This document shows, piece by piece, positions 1 to 8,459 of a DNA stretch of 64,000 bases (positions within the stretch are counted from its first letter, which is position 1; every line of letters starts with the position of its first letter). The notes beneath the pieces are model-generated. The model saw only the letters and a list, made by a program, of their open reading frames with translations. It did no database searches and was not told where the DNA came from. The DNA is from Elusimicrobiota bacterium (GTDB lineage Bacteria; Elusimicrobiota; Elusimicrobia; UBA1565; UBA9628), in NCBI GenBank assembly GCA_016191335.1, contig JACPOW010000035.1, forward strand, positions 26,905-90,904, written 5' to 3'. The position numbers were made by a program, and so were the translations under genes.

Positions 1-372
1 ATAGAGGTAGGTGGGGATCTTCAGCTCCCCGCCGACGCGCGCCGCCAGCTTCTCGGCGAGCTTGACGCAGTCCTCGATCGTCACGCCGGCGACCGGGATG
101 AACGGGATCACGTCGACCGCCCCCATGCGGGGATGCTCGCCCTTGTGGGTGTTGAGGTCGATGAGCTCCATCGCGGTCTTGGCCACGCGGAAGCACGCCT
201 CGACGCACGCGTCCGGCGCGCCGACGAAGGACAGGACGCAGCGGTGATGGTCCGCGTCCGTCTCCACGTCGAGTATGGTGACCCCGGCCGACTTCGCCGC
301 GTCCACGACCTTCTGCACCTTCGCCTTATCGCGGCCTTCCGAGAAATTAGGGACGCATTCGACAAGCTTCAT
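1..372 (-). CDS. ftcD: Glutamate formimidoyltransferase, N-terminal part (cut by window edge)
   Basis: This gene is missing from the ORF track because it runs off the window. I translated it from the ATG at 372, which has a good AAGGAG ribosome binding site 6 bases upstream. The product begins MKLVECVPNFSEGRD and contains the family blocks 'DADHHRC', 'NTHKGEHPRMGAVDVIPF' and 'KLAEKLA', which belong to the formiminotransferase N-terminal subdomain. The enzyme moves the formimino group of formiminoglutamate to tetrahydrofolate, the last step of histidine breakdown in this route. hutI, hutH and hutU in the same window fit this job. Only about 124 residues are visible, so I cannot say whether a cyclodeaminase domain is fused behind it. 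Confidence 0.93.
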   Translation of the reverse strand, partial: MKLVECVPNFSEGRDKAKVQKVVDAAKSAGVTILDVETDADHHRCVLSFVGAPDACVEACFRVAKTAMELIDLNTHKGEHPRMGAVDVIPFIPVAGVTIEDCVKLAEKLAARVGGELKIPTYLY

Positions 373-401
373 ATATGCTCCTTGGCTGATTCGCGCTGCT
401 T

Positions 402-465
402 GGTGACAGACTTACCACTATTTTCACTTTCCAGAGAAAGTGAAAATAGTGGTAAGTCTGTCACC
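402..465. repeat. Perfect 30-bp palindrome, REP-like hairpin
   Basis: Two perfectly complementary 30-base arms (402-431 and 436-465) flank a 4-base loop. The outer end reads GGTGACAGACTTACC. The hairpin starts two bases after the aldehyde dehydrogenase stop codon and ends about 30 bases before the ftcD start. It is A/T-rich in its inner half, unlike the surroundings. It could act as a terminator or mRNA-stabilising hairpin for the ALDH transcript. The core resembles the repeats at 53497-53616, which points to a dispersed REP-type family. Confidence 0.85.
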
Positions 466-467
466 GT

Positions 468-1805
468 CTAAGATTTGAGGACCAACGTCTTGTGTTCGGT
501 GAAATCGTCCATGGCGTAGCGGACGCCTTCGCGGCCGATGCCGGAGTCCTTCATGCCGCCGTAGGGCATGGCGTCGGAGCGGAAGGTCGGGATGTCGTTG
601 ACGATGAGGCCGCCGACGGGGAGGCGGTCGAAGGCGCGCTGGACGAAGGCGAGGTCGTTGGTGAAGATGCCGGCCTGGAGGCCGAAGCGGGTGTTCGCCA
701 TGCGCTCCAGGGCCTCCTCGCGGCTGCCCACGGCGTCCAAAGTCGCGACGGGGCCGAAGGCCTCCTCGCAGGACAGCTTGCAGTCGGCGGGCACGCCTTC
801 CAGAAGGGACGGCGGTATGACCTTGCCCAGACGGGGGCCGCCGGTCCAGAGCTTGGCGCCCTTGGCGACGGCCTCCTTGAGCCACTCCTCGACGCGGATG
901 GCGGTCTTCTCGTCGATGAGAGGGCCGATGTCGGTCTTCTCGTCGGCGGGATCGCCGATGACGAGGAGCTTGATGTTCTCGACGAGCAGGCGGCGGAACT
1001 CGGCGTGGACCTCCTTCTCGACGAAGATGCGCTGCACCGAGATGCAGACCTGGCCGGAGTAGTAGAAGGCCCCCCACGCGCAGCGCGCGGCCGCCCAGGG
1101 GAGGTCGGCGTCCTTGCCCACGAACACCGCGGCGTTGCCCCCGAGCTCGAGGCAGGCGTGGGCCTTCACGGCGAGCGTCTTGAGCTTCCAGCCCACGGGC
1201 ACCGAGCCGGTGAAGGAGAAGATGCGGAAGCGCTCGTCGCGGACGAGGGCCTCGGCGGCGGGCAGCGGGCCGCCCACGACGATGGCGGCCTCGGCGGGCC
1301 AGCCGGCGTCGACGAGCAGGCCGATCAGCTTCTCCGCCGTCTTGGGGCAGCGGGGATCGGGCTTGAGCACGAAGGGCAGGCCGACGGCGACGGCGGGGGC
1401 CACCTTGTGCGCGACGAGGTTCAAGGGGAAGTTGAAGGGCGTGATGAACATCGCGGGGCCGCGCGGCACGCGCTTGACCACGGCGTAGCGTCCCTCGGAG
1501 GCGGCGTCCAGGTCCAGGGGAAGCATCTCGCCGACGACACGGCGAGCCTCCTCGCCGGCCCAGCGCAAGGTGAAGACGGCGCGGCCGGCCTCGCGGCGGG
1601 CCTCCTTGAGGGGCTTGCCCACCTCGGAGCAGATCAGGCGGGCGAAATCCTCGGCCTGGGCCTCGAGCGCCTCGGCGGCCTTGATCAGGATCTTGGCGCG
1701 GGCGTGGGCGGGCAAAGCCGCCTTGCCCGCCGCGGCGGCGCAGCGGGCGGCGACGGCGGCCGCGGACTTCTCGTCGGTCAGCTCAACTCGAACCATGTCA
1801 GCCAT
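468..1805 (-). CDS. NAD(P)-dependent aldehyde dehydrogenase family protein
   Basis: A 445-residue ALDH-superfamily enzyme that oxidises an aldehyde to the acid. The general-base glutamate lies in 'LELGGN' (about E220) and the catalytic cysteine in 'SGQVCIS' (about C254). The cofactor-binding 'FTGSVPVG' and the C-terminal 'PYGGMKDSGIGREG' blocks are also present. It is a little shorter than the usual 475-500 residues. The 'GQVCISVQRIFV' block is typical of the lactaldehyde/succinate-semialdehyde-like branch, but the substrate cannot be read from the sequence. Its start overlaps the end of the upstream HAD gene by 28 bases, so the two are probably co-translated. It sits inside a histidine-degradation block without an obvious role in that pathway. 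Confidence 0.93.
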   Translation of the reverse strand: MADMVRVELTDEKSAAAVAARCAAAAGKAALPAHARAKILIKAAEALEAQAEDFARLICSEVGKPLKEARREAGRAVFTLRWAGEEARRVVGEMLPLDLDAASEGRYAVVKRVPRGPAMFITPFNFPLNLVAHKVAPAVAVGLPFVLKPDPRCPKTAEKLIGLLVDAGWPAEAAIVVGGPLPAAEALVRDERFRIFSFTGSVPVGWKLKTLAVKAHACLELGGNAAVFVGKDADLPWAAARCAWGAFYYSGQVCISVQRIFVEKEVHAEFRRLLVENIKLLVIGDPADEKTDIGPLIDEKTAIRVEEWLKEAVAKGAKLWTGGPRLGKVIPPSLLEGVPADCKLSCEEAFGPVATLDAVGSREEALERMANTRFGLQAGIFTNDLAFVQRAFDRLPVGGLIVNDIPTFRSDAMPYGGMKDSGIGREGVRYAMDDFTEHKTLVLKS

Positions 1806-2473
1806 GTTTTTATGTCCCTGAAGTCCTTCGCCAGATGATCCGGCTTCGAATCCTTGAGCGCCTTCCAGTCGGCGTAGCCGGTGCCGACGCCGACGGTCTT
1901 GTAGCCCGCCTTCTTGCCGGCGAGCACGTCGAAAGGGGTGTCGCCGATGACATATACATCTTTTGGGGTGAAGTCGGCGTGAGCCAGTTTTTTCGCGCGC
2001 GCGACGGCTTTTTTCAGGAGCGTGTGACGATGGAACGCGTCCGAGCCGTAGCCGCCGAACAGGAAGTAGGCGTTGAAGCCCGAAGGCTCCAGCTTGATGC
2101 GGGCGCCCTTCTCCATGTTGCCCGTGCCGAGGCCGAGGAGGACGCGCTTGTCGCGGCTGAGATGCTTGAGGAGCACCTTCAGCCCCGGCGGGATGTGGTA
2201 GGTCCGGCTGCGGATCGCGGATTTGACGTAGTACGGCAGGAAATGGAGGTACTCCTGATGGAGCCGCTCGACGGCCGCGGGGGTCGGCTTCCGGCCCGTG
2301 GCGAACCGGTAGGTCTGGGCGAAGTTATAGAGGTCGGTCCGGCCGGCCAACGACAGCTCCGAGCAGGCGTGCTTCACGCCGTAAAGCTTCAACGCCGCGC
2401 GGTTGAGCGCCTTGCGCCCGGCGCCGCCGCCGCGGATCAAAGTCCCGTCGATGTCAAAAAGAAGGACCTTCAT
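1778..2473 (-). CDS. HAD-superfamily hydrolase, phosphoglycolate-phosphatase-like
   Basis: A 231-residue haloacid-dehalogenase-type phosphatase. Motif I is 'DIDGTL' at residues 7-12 with both nucleophile and acid aspartates. Motif II is in 'LGLGTGN', and motif III/IV is in 'VIGDTPFDVLAGKKAG', which carries the two metal-binding acidic residues. An alpha-helical cap lies between motifs I and II, as in the Gph/PGP group. It starts 4 bases after the hutI stop and overlaps the ALDH start, so it is part of one transcription unit. The substrate is unknown. Confidence 0.88.
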   Translation of the reverse strand: MKVLLFDIDGTLIRGGGAGRKALNRAALKLYGVKHACSELSLAGRTDLYNFAQTYRFATGRKPTPAAVERLHQEYLHFLPYYVKSAIRSRTYHIPPGLKVLLKHLSRDKRVLLGLGTGNMEKGARIKLEPSGFNAYFLFGGYGSDAFHRHTLLKKAVARAKKLAHADFTPKDVYVIGDTPFDVLAGKKAGYKTVGVGTGYADWKALKDSKPDHLAKDFRDIKTWLTWFELS

Positions 2474-2477
2474 TCTT

Positions 2478-3728
2478 CTATATCGCCTTCCACGCGATCT
2501 CGCCGCGCTTCATGACCCAGCGCGTCTTGGGCGCGCCGAACCAGTAGGCCAGCTCGCGGTGGTCCTCGGCGTCGAAGCAGGCGATGTCGGCGGCCTTGCC
2601 CGGCTCGAGGGAGCCGTGGGTCGCCCCAAGGCCCAGGGCGTGCGCGCCGTTGATGGTCGCCGACACGAGCGCCTCCGCCGGGCTCATCTTCATCTGCGTG
2701 CAGGCGATGGAGACGATCATGCGCATATCGTGGCAAGGACACGTTCCCGGGTTAAAATCGGTGGCCAGCGCCACGGCCGCCCCGAGGTCGAGGAGGCGGC
2801 GGGCGGGCGGATAGGGCTTGCCGAGGAAGTAGTTCGAGCCGGGCACGAGGCAGGCGACGGTCCCGGAGGCCGAGAGCGCGGGGATGTCCTCCTCGGTGGC
2901 GCAGTCGAGGTGGTCGGCGGTGACGGCGCCGAGCTTGAGCGCGGCGCCCAGGCTGCCCATGCGCGAGAGCTGCTCGGCGTGGACCTTGAGCTTGAGGCCC
3001 GCCTTGGCTCCCGCCGCGGCGATCGCGCGCAGGTCGTCGAGGTCGAAGTAGCCCTGCTCGCAGAACAGGTCCACGAAGGCGGCGAGCTTCTCCTCCGCGA
3101 CGCGCGGGATCATCGTCGCGCAGACGCGCTCGACGAACTCGGCCTTGCGTCCCTTGTACTCGGGAGGCACGGCGTGCGCGCCGAGGAAGGTCGGCACGAT
3201 CTCGAGCGGCCCGCGCGAGGAGACGGTGCGCATCACGCGCAGCAGCTTGAGCTCGTTGTCGAGGTCGAGGCCGTAGCCGGACTTGGCCTCGATCGTCGTC
3301 GTGCCGGAGGAGACGAAGTCGAGGGCGCGCATGCGCAGGCCCGCCGTCAGGTCCGCCTCCTTCGAGCCGCGCACCCCGTTGACGGTGGACAGTATGCCGC
3401 CGCCCTTCTGGGCGAGCTCGGCGTAGGTCTTCCCGGCGATGCGGCCCTCGAAATCGTCGAGGCGGGGCGCGGCGAAGACGGGATGCGTGTGCGCGTCGAC
3501 GAAGCCGGGCAGCAGCACACGGCCCTCGGCGCTCAGGATCTTGGCGCCCTTGGCCGCGGGGTTGGTCAGGACCACCGGCTTGGGCCCGGCCGCGATGATC
3601 TTCCCCTGGTCGATGAGCACCGCGCCGTCGCGCAGCAGGCCGAGGGTGCCCTTGTCCTTGCCCGCGCGCGGCCCATCGGGACCCGCCATGGTCAGGATCT
3701 CGGAGGCATTGAGGATGAGGGTCGCCAC
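2478..3728 (-). CDS. hutI: Imidazolonepropionase
   Basis: A 416-residue amidohydrolase that opens 4-imidazolone-5-propanoate to N-formimino-glutamate, the third step of histidine breakdown. Metal-binding features are visible: 'DAHTHPVF' (HxH), 'KVHAEQL', 'TADHLD' and the late aspartate in 'ATDFNPGT'. Length matches the family (about 400-420). The substrate-pocket stretch 'KSGYGLD' is also typical of HutI. It leads the block hutI-HAD-ALDH-ftcD and is divergent from the secreted-protein gene at 3803, with about 74 bases between them that must hold both start regions. Confidence 0.96.
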   Translation of the reverse strand: MATLILNASEILTMAGPDGPRAGKDKGTLGLLRDGAVLIDQGKIIAAGPKPVVLTNPAAKGAKILSAEGRVLLPGFVDAHTHPVFAAPRLDDFEGRIAGKTYAELAQKGGGILSTVNGVRGSKEADLTAGLRMRALDFVSSGTTTIEAKSGYGLDLDNELKLLRVMRTVSSRGPLEIVPTFLGAHAVPPEYKGRKAEFVERVCATMIPRVAEEKLAAFVDLFCEQGYFDLDDLRAIAAAGAKAGLKLKVHAEQLSRMGSLGAALKLGAVTADHLDCATEEDIPALSASGTVACLVPGSNYFLGKPYPPARRLLDLGAAVALATDFNPGTCPCHDMRMIVSIACTQMKMSPAEALVSATINGAHALGLGATHGSLEPGKAADIACFDAEDHRELAYWFGAPKTRWVMKRGEIAWKAI

Positions 3729-3802
3729 GGCGTTATTCTACGAAATGCGCCCCTGGCGCGGCGCTCCTCCGGCGGTTATACTGGGCCCGGAACGCCCCGC
3801 CC

Positions 3803-4354
3803 ATGTCCCGACGCCTCCTGGCCCTCCTCCTCGCCCTCTCCGCGCCCTCCTGGGCCGCGGAGACCAAGGCGCCGTCGCCGTCCAAGGCCATCACCTCCGT
3901 CGTCCGCTTCTCGGCGCCGAAGGGCTGGCGGCCCGAGGAGTACAGCAACGGCGCCGACCCCGTCTTCGCCTTCGTCTCGGGCGAGGACCGGATCGTCGTC
4001 CGGACCTTCGGCGGCCCAGGCAGCGCCTACGCCGACCCCGCCGCATTCCTCACCGGCGCCTCCGCCTCGACCATGGGCCGCCCGCCGGAGAAGGCCGGGG
4101 AGGCGACCGTCGCCGGCCACCGGACGACCCTCTACCGGCGCGGCTTCCCGGTCAATCTGGGAGACCCGCACATCCCCTCCGGCCGCCAGCAGGTGCTGGG
4201 CCGGGAGGTCTTCGTGGTCCTGCCCCCGCGGAAAGGCCGTTTCGCCGTGCTGTCGTACGCCCGGGAGTCCCCGGCCCCCGACCTGGAACGCGCCGGGGAG
4301 AAGGCCTGGGAGGCGTTCCTAAAGACCGTGAAATCGCCCGGCCGGAAGACCTAG
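3803..4354 (+). CDS. Secreted protein of unknown function
   Basis: A 183-residue protein with a clear Sec signal peptide (MSRRLLALLLALSAPSWAAET, cleavage likely after SWA). I do not recognise a named family. The mature part is a mixed alpha/beta domain with 'VRFSAPKGWRPEEYSNG' near its start. This is reminiscent of small periplasmic proteins that begin with 'F..P.GW.', such as PsbP/DUF1795-like folds, but that is a guess. It is one of only a few plus-strand genes in this part and is followed 60 bases later by another secreted protein in the same direction. Confidence 0.75.
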   Translation: MSRRLLALLLALSAPSWAAETKAPSPSKAITSVVRFSAPKGWRPEEYSNGADPVFAFVSGEDRIVVRTFGGPGSAYADPAAFLTGASASTMGRPPEKAGEATVAGHRTTLYRRGFPVNLGDPHIPSGRQQVLGREVFVVLPPRKGRFAVLSYARESPAPDLERAGEKAWEAFLKTVKSPGRKT

Positions 4355-4414
4355 CCCGAAGGACCCGAGGGCCCTGGGCGGGACCGGCCGCCGTCCGTAC
4401 ACTGTACTAGAGGA

Positions 4415-6013
4415 ATGAAACGAAGCCTTCTGACGGCCCTTCTCCTGGCGGCCGCCGCGCTCGACGCGGCGGCCCAGCGCGTCACGCTCGAAGTCCCCCT
4501 GTCCCCCCGCCCCAGCCTGTCCGCCCCGGCGGCGACGATCTCCCCTCTCGCGCAGAGCTTCCCGCTCGCCCTGAGCCCCTGGGCCCCCGGCCTGACGGCC
4601 GCGGCGATCCAGGTCCCTCACAACGCGGTCCCGATCCCCTCTCCGACCATGGCCCCGGTGAAGGCGGCCGCCGTTCTGCCCGCTTTGCCCGCCGCCCTCG
4701 CCCCCAAGGCCCTCGCGGCCGCCAGGCCGCTCGTCCATCCCGGCGCGAAGGTCATCGACGCATTGCGCGAGCACGGCGCGGAATCGGGCAAGATCGCGGA
4801 CCTGAAGGGCGAAGCCGGAGCCGGCGCGCTGGAGCGGAACTTCATGTCCGCGGCCGCCCTCGGCGACGAGCCCGTCGTGCCGCCCCCGGGCGACGGCCCC
4901 AAGTCCCTCCCCGCCGCGGACTCCCGTCCTCTGCTGACGCGGATGCTCGAGCGCGTGCGCCTCGACGACCGCGGCCGCCCGGACGAGAAGAAGGCCCTCG
5001 AGGACTCCTTCAAGCGACTGCTCGACACCCCGACCGGCCGCCGCTACGCCGAGGAGTTCCTCGCCGAGGGCCTGACCGCGGTCGTGCACTTCGACGATTT
5101 CCCCGACTCCCAGCTCTACCTCGTCGACGGCCGCAAGCGCTTCTACGCCGCCCAGGCCTACACCGACTGGCGCCAGGAGGGCTACGCCGAGATCCGCCTC
5201 AACCGCCATTACGTCGACGGCGACCCCGACTTCATGCGCGAGTCCCTGCCCTCGATCATCGGCCACGAGCTCCTCGGCCACGGCCTCTGGTACGGCCGCG
5301 CCGCCAAGGAGAACCTCTACCTCGCGTTCCACTACCACGAGCTCAACGAGACCCTGGCCCGCCTCGTCGGCTGGGCGATCGACCACGAGCTCGACGGGCG
5401 CTTCGAGGAGGCCGGCGCCTGGAACTACCTCTCCGACCCCGCGCATTACCTGTCGAACCTGAAGATGCGCCTCCCCTACTACGCGGTGACCTTCGGCCGG
5501 GAGGAGATGGCGAACCCGCTGGCGACCTTGCGCGCGCGCCTGGCCGCCGCCGGGCAGGAGGTCGAACGCGCCAAGCGCAACCTCGCGTCCCAGAAGACAT
5601 GGCCTCCCGTGCTCGCTCATTTCATCGAGCATCACGGGATCCCCGCGCATCGCTTCACTTTGCTGCGCGAGGAGATGGCCGACCTGGAGGCGCACTATCA
5701 GAACGAGGTCGTCAACGCCGAGTCCATCGTGCGCGAGGTCTCCGGCCTGATGGAGCGGATCGAGGCCGAGCCCGACCACGCCTCGGAGATCTACCTGAAG
5801 GAAGCCTCGGCGCACCCGTTCTTCGAGCGTCTCTCGGCCGACACCGCGCGCCTGGGCGCCGCCCTCGGGAAGATGGCGAAAGCCGCTCCGCCCGCTCCGC
5901 CGCGTCCCTCCCCTCCTCGCCCCGCGGACCAGCTCTCATGGGACCAGCTGTCCGCCATGTACACCGACGACCTCGCCCAGGACAGGACGCGCTCCCACCC
6001 GCACTGGCGCTGA
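4415..6013 (+). CDS. Secreted protein with HELLGH putative metalloprotease site
   Basis: A 532-residue exported protein with signal peptide MKRSLLTALLLAAAALDAAAQ. The first 120 mature residues are rich in Ala and Pro. The core contains 'IIGHELLGHGLW' (about residue 290), followed some 20-25 residues later by 'ELNETLARL'. HExxxH with a nearby glutamate is a zinc-site arrangement known from dipeptidyl peptidase III (M49, HELLGH) and TldD-type (M103) peptidases. The rest of the protein does not look like either family. A long helical region (residues about 370-480) and a Pro-rich tail follow. Protease function is inferred from the motif only. Confidence 0.72.
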   Translation: MKRSLLTALLLAAAALDAAAQRVTLEVPLSPRPSLSAPAATISPLAQSFPLALSPWAPGLTAAAIQVPHNAVPIPSPTMAPVKAAAVLPALPAALAPKALAAARPLVHPGAKVIDALREHGAESGKIADLKGEAGAGALERNFMSAAALGDEPVVPPPGDGPKSLPAADSRPLLTRMLERVRLDDRGRPDEKKALEDSFKRLLDTPTGRRYAEEFLAEGLTAVVHFDDFPDSQLYLVDGRKRFYAAQAYTDWRQEGYAEIRLNRHYVDGDPDFMRESLPSIIGHELLGHGLWYGRAAKENLYLAFHYHELNETLARLVGWAIDHELDGRFEEAGAWNYLSDPAHYLSNLKMRLPYYAVTFGREEMANPLATLRARLAAAGQEVERAKRNLASQKTWPPVLAHFIEHHGIPAHRFTLLREEMADLEAHYQNEVVNAESIVREVSGLMERIEAEPDHASEIYLKEASAHPFFERLSADTARLGAALGKMAKAAPPAPPRPSPPRPADQLSWDQLSAMYTDDLAQDRTRSHPHWR

Positions 6014-6023
6014 GCCGGCCGCG

Positions 6024-6278
6024 TCAGGCTTTCGGGACCGCCGGGGCCTTCGGCCGGAAGACGAGCGCCGCCGCGGCGCCGAGCAGGAAGCCCGCGCCCG
6101 TCCCCGCCAGCACCAGCTTCTGGTAGACCGCGATGCCCCACTCGACCGCCGGCTTGCAGGTGACGCCGAGCTCGACGGGAGGGTTGTAATACCAGGCGAT
6201 CAGCCGGGGGCCGAACCAGGCGACGGCGGCCGTCACGACCAGGCCGCCGGCGAAGATGAGAGTGAACGCCCGCCTCAC
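6024..6278 (-). CDS. Small two-helix membrane protein
   Basis: An 84-residue protein with two hydrophobic segments (about residues 5-28 and 52-74) separated by a short loop containing 'YYNPPVELGVTCKPAVEWG'. No family is recognised. Its ATG overlaps the stop of yajQ by 4 bases (ATGA), which indicates translational coupling, and it ends the hutH-hutU-yajQ run. It faces the convergent secreted-protein gene on the plus strand with only 10 bases between the stops. Confidence 0.7.
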   Translation of the reverse strand: MRRAFTLIFAGGLVVTAAVAWFGPRLIAWYYNPPVELGVTCKPAVEWGIAVYQKLVLAGTGAGFLLGAAAALVFRPKAPAVPKA

Positions 6279-6772
6279 CGGAAGTTCTTGAACTGCAGGT
6301 CGAGGTCGAACTTGCCGGCCTTGAGCACGCTCATCGCGGACTGGAGCTCGTCCTTGGACTTGCTCGTCACGCGCAGCTGGCCGTCCTGGATCTGGGCGTT
6401 GACCTTGAGCTTGTTCTCCTTGATCGCGGCCTGCATCAGCTTGGCCTTGTCCGTCGGGATGCCGGACTGGATGGTCACGTCGATGCGCGAGGTCTGGCCG
6501 AGGGCCGCCTCGGGCTTGCTCTTGGTCAGGTTCTTGATGGGAAGGCCGCGCTTGGCCATCCGGGTGAGCAGGACGTCGTAGACCTGCTCGACCTTGAACT
6601 CGTCCACCGCGCGGATGATCATCTTCTTTTCCTTCGTGTTGAGCTCGATCGTCGCGTTGGCGGCCTTCAGGTCGAACCGGTTCTGGATCTCCTTGATCGC
6701 CACGGCGATCACCTCGGACACCAGGTTCAGATCCACGTCGGACACGCAGTCGAAGGAATAGTCGCTGGCCAT
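6275..6772 (-). CDS. yajQ: YajQ/DUF520-family nucleotide-binding protein
   Basis: The track shows a much longer ORF (6275-8377), but its upstream part is a shadow of hutU. The real gene starts at the ATG at 6772 and gives about 165 residues, the normal YajQ length. It begins MASDYSFDCVSDVDLNLV, close to the family consensus 'SFDIVSKVDLQEV', and ends 'DLDLQFKNFR', the typical YajQ C-terminus ('PLQF.NFR'). YajQ proteins bind nucleic acid or nucleotides, including cyclic di-GMP in some species. It follows hutU with 2 bases between them. Confidence 0.94.
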   Translation of the reverse strand: MASDYSFDCVSDVDLNLVSEVIAVAIKEIQNRFDLKAANATIELNTKEKKMIIRAVDEFKVEQVYDVLLTRMAKRGLPIKNLTKSKPEAALGQTSRIDVTIQSGIPTDKAKLMQAAIKENKLKVNAQIQDGQLRVTSKSKDELQSAMSVLKAGKFDLDLQFKNFR

Positions 6773-6774
6773 AT

Positions 6775-8424
6775 CTACCTCGCCATAGGGATTTTGAGAG
6801 ATCGGTGCTTGCGCGCGAACGCCTTGGCCTGCGGATAGCCGGCGTCGAAGTGACGGACCACGCCGAGGCCGGGGTCGTTGGTGAGCACGCGCTCGAGGCG
6901 CGCGCCCATCGCTTTCGTCCCGTCGGCCACGGTGACCTGGCCCGCGTGCAGCGAGTAGCCCATGCCGACGCCGCCGCCGTGGTGGAAGCTCACCCACGAG
7001 GCGCCGGAGGCGGTGTTGAGCAAGGCGTTGAGGATGGGCCAGTCGGCGACCGCGTCGGAGCCGTCGCGCATGGCCTCGGTCTCGCGGTTGGGCGACGCCA
7101 CCGAGCCGCAGTCGAGATGGTCGCGGCCGATCACGATGGGCGCTCCGACCTTCTTCTTCTTGACGAGCCAGTTCAGGCGCGCGCCCATCTCGGCGCGCTC
7201 GCCGTAGCCGAGCCAGCAGATGCGCGCGGGCAGGCCTTGAAACGCCACTTTCTGGCCGGCGAGCTCGATCCAGCGCTTGAGGGCCTCGTTCTTCGGGAAG
7301 GCGGCCAGGACCTCGCGGTCGGTGGTGCGGATGTCCCCGGGGTCGCCGGAGAGCGCCGCCCAGCGGAACGGCCCCTTGCCCTCGCAGAACAGCGGGCGGA
7401 TGTACTCGGGAACGAAGCCGGGGATGTCGAAAGCGTTCTTGACGCCCGCCTCGACGGCGCGGGCGCGGATGTTGTTGCCATAATCGAAAGTGGTGGCTCC
7501 CTGCTTGCGCAGGGCCAACATCCCTTCGACGTGGCGCCCCATCGACGCGATGGATTTCTTGATGTAATCCTTCGGGTCGCTCTTCCTCAGCCGGGCGGCC
7601 GCGCTGACGTCGTAGCCCCGCGGAATGTAGCCGTACAAGGGATCGTGAGCGGACGTCTGGTCCGTCAGAATGTCGACGGCAAAACGCCGTTTCGCGAGCT
7701 CGGGAATGATGTCCGCCGCATTGCCCAGAAGCCCGACCGACAAGGCCTCTCCCTTCTCCTTGGCACGCGTCACGCGCGCGAGCGCCGCGTCGAGGCTCTC
7801 CTCGACGACGTCGAGATATTTCGTCTTCAGCCGGAAGCGGAGCCGCGTCGGGTCCACCTCGATGCCGAGGAACGCCGCCCCGTTCATCGTGGCCGCGAGA
7901 GGCTGCGCGCCTCCCATGCCGCCGAGGCCCGCCGTCACCACGGTGCGGCCGCTCAGGCTGCCGCCGAAGCGCTGGCGCCCCGCCTCCGCGAAGGTCTCGT
8001 AGGTGCCCTGCAGGATTCCCTGCGTGCCGATGTAGATCCAGGAGCCGGCCGTCATCTGGCCGTACATCATGAGCCCCTTCTTGTCGAGCTCGTCGAAATG
8101 GTCCCAGTTCGCCCACTTGCCGACGAGGTTGGAGTTGGCGATGAGCACGCGCGGGGCCTGGTCGTGGGTCTTGAACACGGCGACGGGCTTGCCGGACTGC
8201 ACGAGCAAGGTCTCGTCGTCCTCGAGGACCTTGAGCGACCTCACGATCGCGTCGAAGCACGCCCAGTTGCGCGCCGCCTTGCCCCGGCCGCCGTACACGA
8301 CCAGGTCCTGCGGCCGCTCGGCCACCTCGGGGTCGAGGTTGTTCATCAGCATGCGCAGGGCCGCCTCCTGCTGCCACCCCTTGCAGGTCATCTTGCTTCC
8401 GCGCGCCGCTCGAATGGTTCTCAT
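6775..8424 (-). CDS. hutU: Urocanate hydratase
   Basis: A 549-residue enzyme that adds water to urocanate to form imidazolonepropionate, the second step of histidine degradation, using tightly bound NAD+. Signature stretches are '[23 protein letters not shown]', '[14 protein letters not shown]' (NAD site), '[11 protein letters not shown]' and '[16 protein letters not shown]'. Length matches the family (about 550). It lies 35 bases downstream of hutH on the same strand and almost touches yajQ. Confidence 0.98.
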   Translation of the reverse strand: MRTIRAARGSKMTCKGWQQEAALRMLMNNLDPEVAERPQDLVVYGGRGKAARNWACFDAIVRSLKVLEDDETLLVQSGKPVAVFKTHDQAPRVLIANSNLVGKWANWDHFDELDKKGLMMYGQMTAGSWIYIGTQGILQGTYETFAEAGRQRFGGSLSGRTVVTAGLGGMGGAQPLAATMNGAAFLGIEVDPTRLRFRLKTKYLDVVEESLDAALARVTRAKEKGEALSVGLLGNAADIIPELAKRRFAVDILTDQTSAHDPLYGYIPRGYDVSAAARLRKSDPKDYIKKSIASMGRHVEGMLALRKQGATTFDYGNNIRARAVEAGVKNAFDIPGFVPEYIRPLFCEGKGPFRWAALSGDPGDIRTTDREVLAAFPKNEALKRWIELAGQKVAFQGLPARICWLGYGERAEMGARLNWLVKKKKVGAPIVIGRDHLDCGSVASPNRETEAMRDGSDAVADWPILNALLNTASGASWVSFHHGGGVGMGYSLHAGQVTVADGTKAMGARLERVLTNDPGLGVVRHFDAGYPQAKAFARKHRSLKIPMAR

Positions 8425-8459
8425 AAGAAAGAATTCAACGAATTTGCGTGCCTGACCCC

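Noticed and set aside
6275-8377. 700-aa ORF as a single protein
   Set aside because: Only the last 165 residues (YajQ) are real; the upstream part is an out-of-frame reading of hutU.
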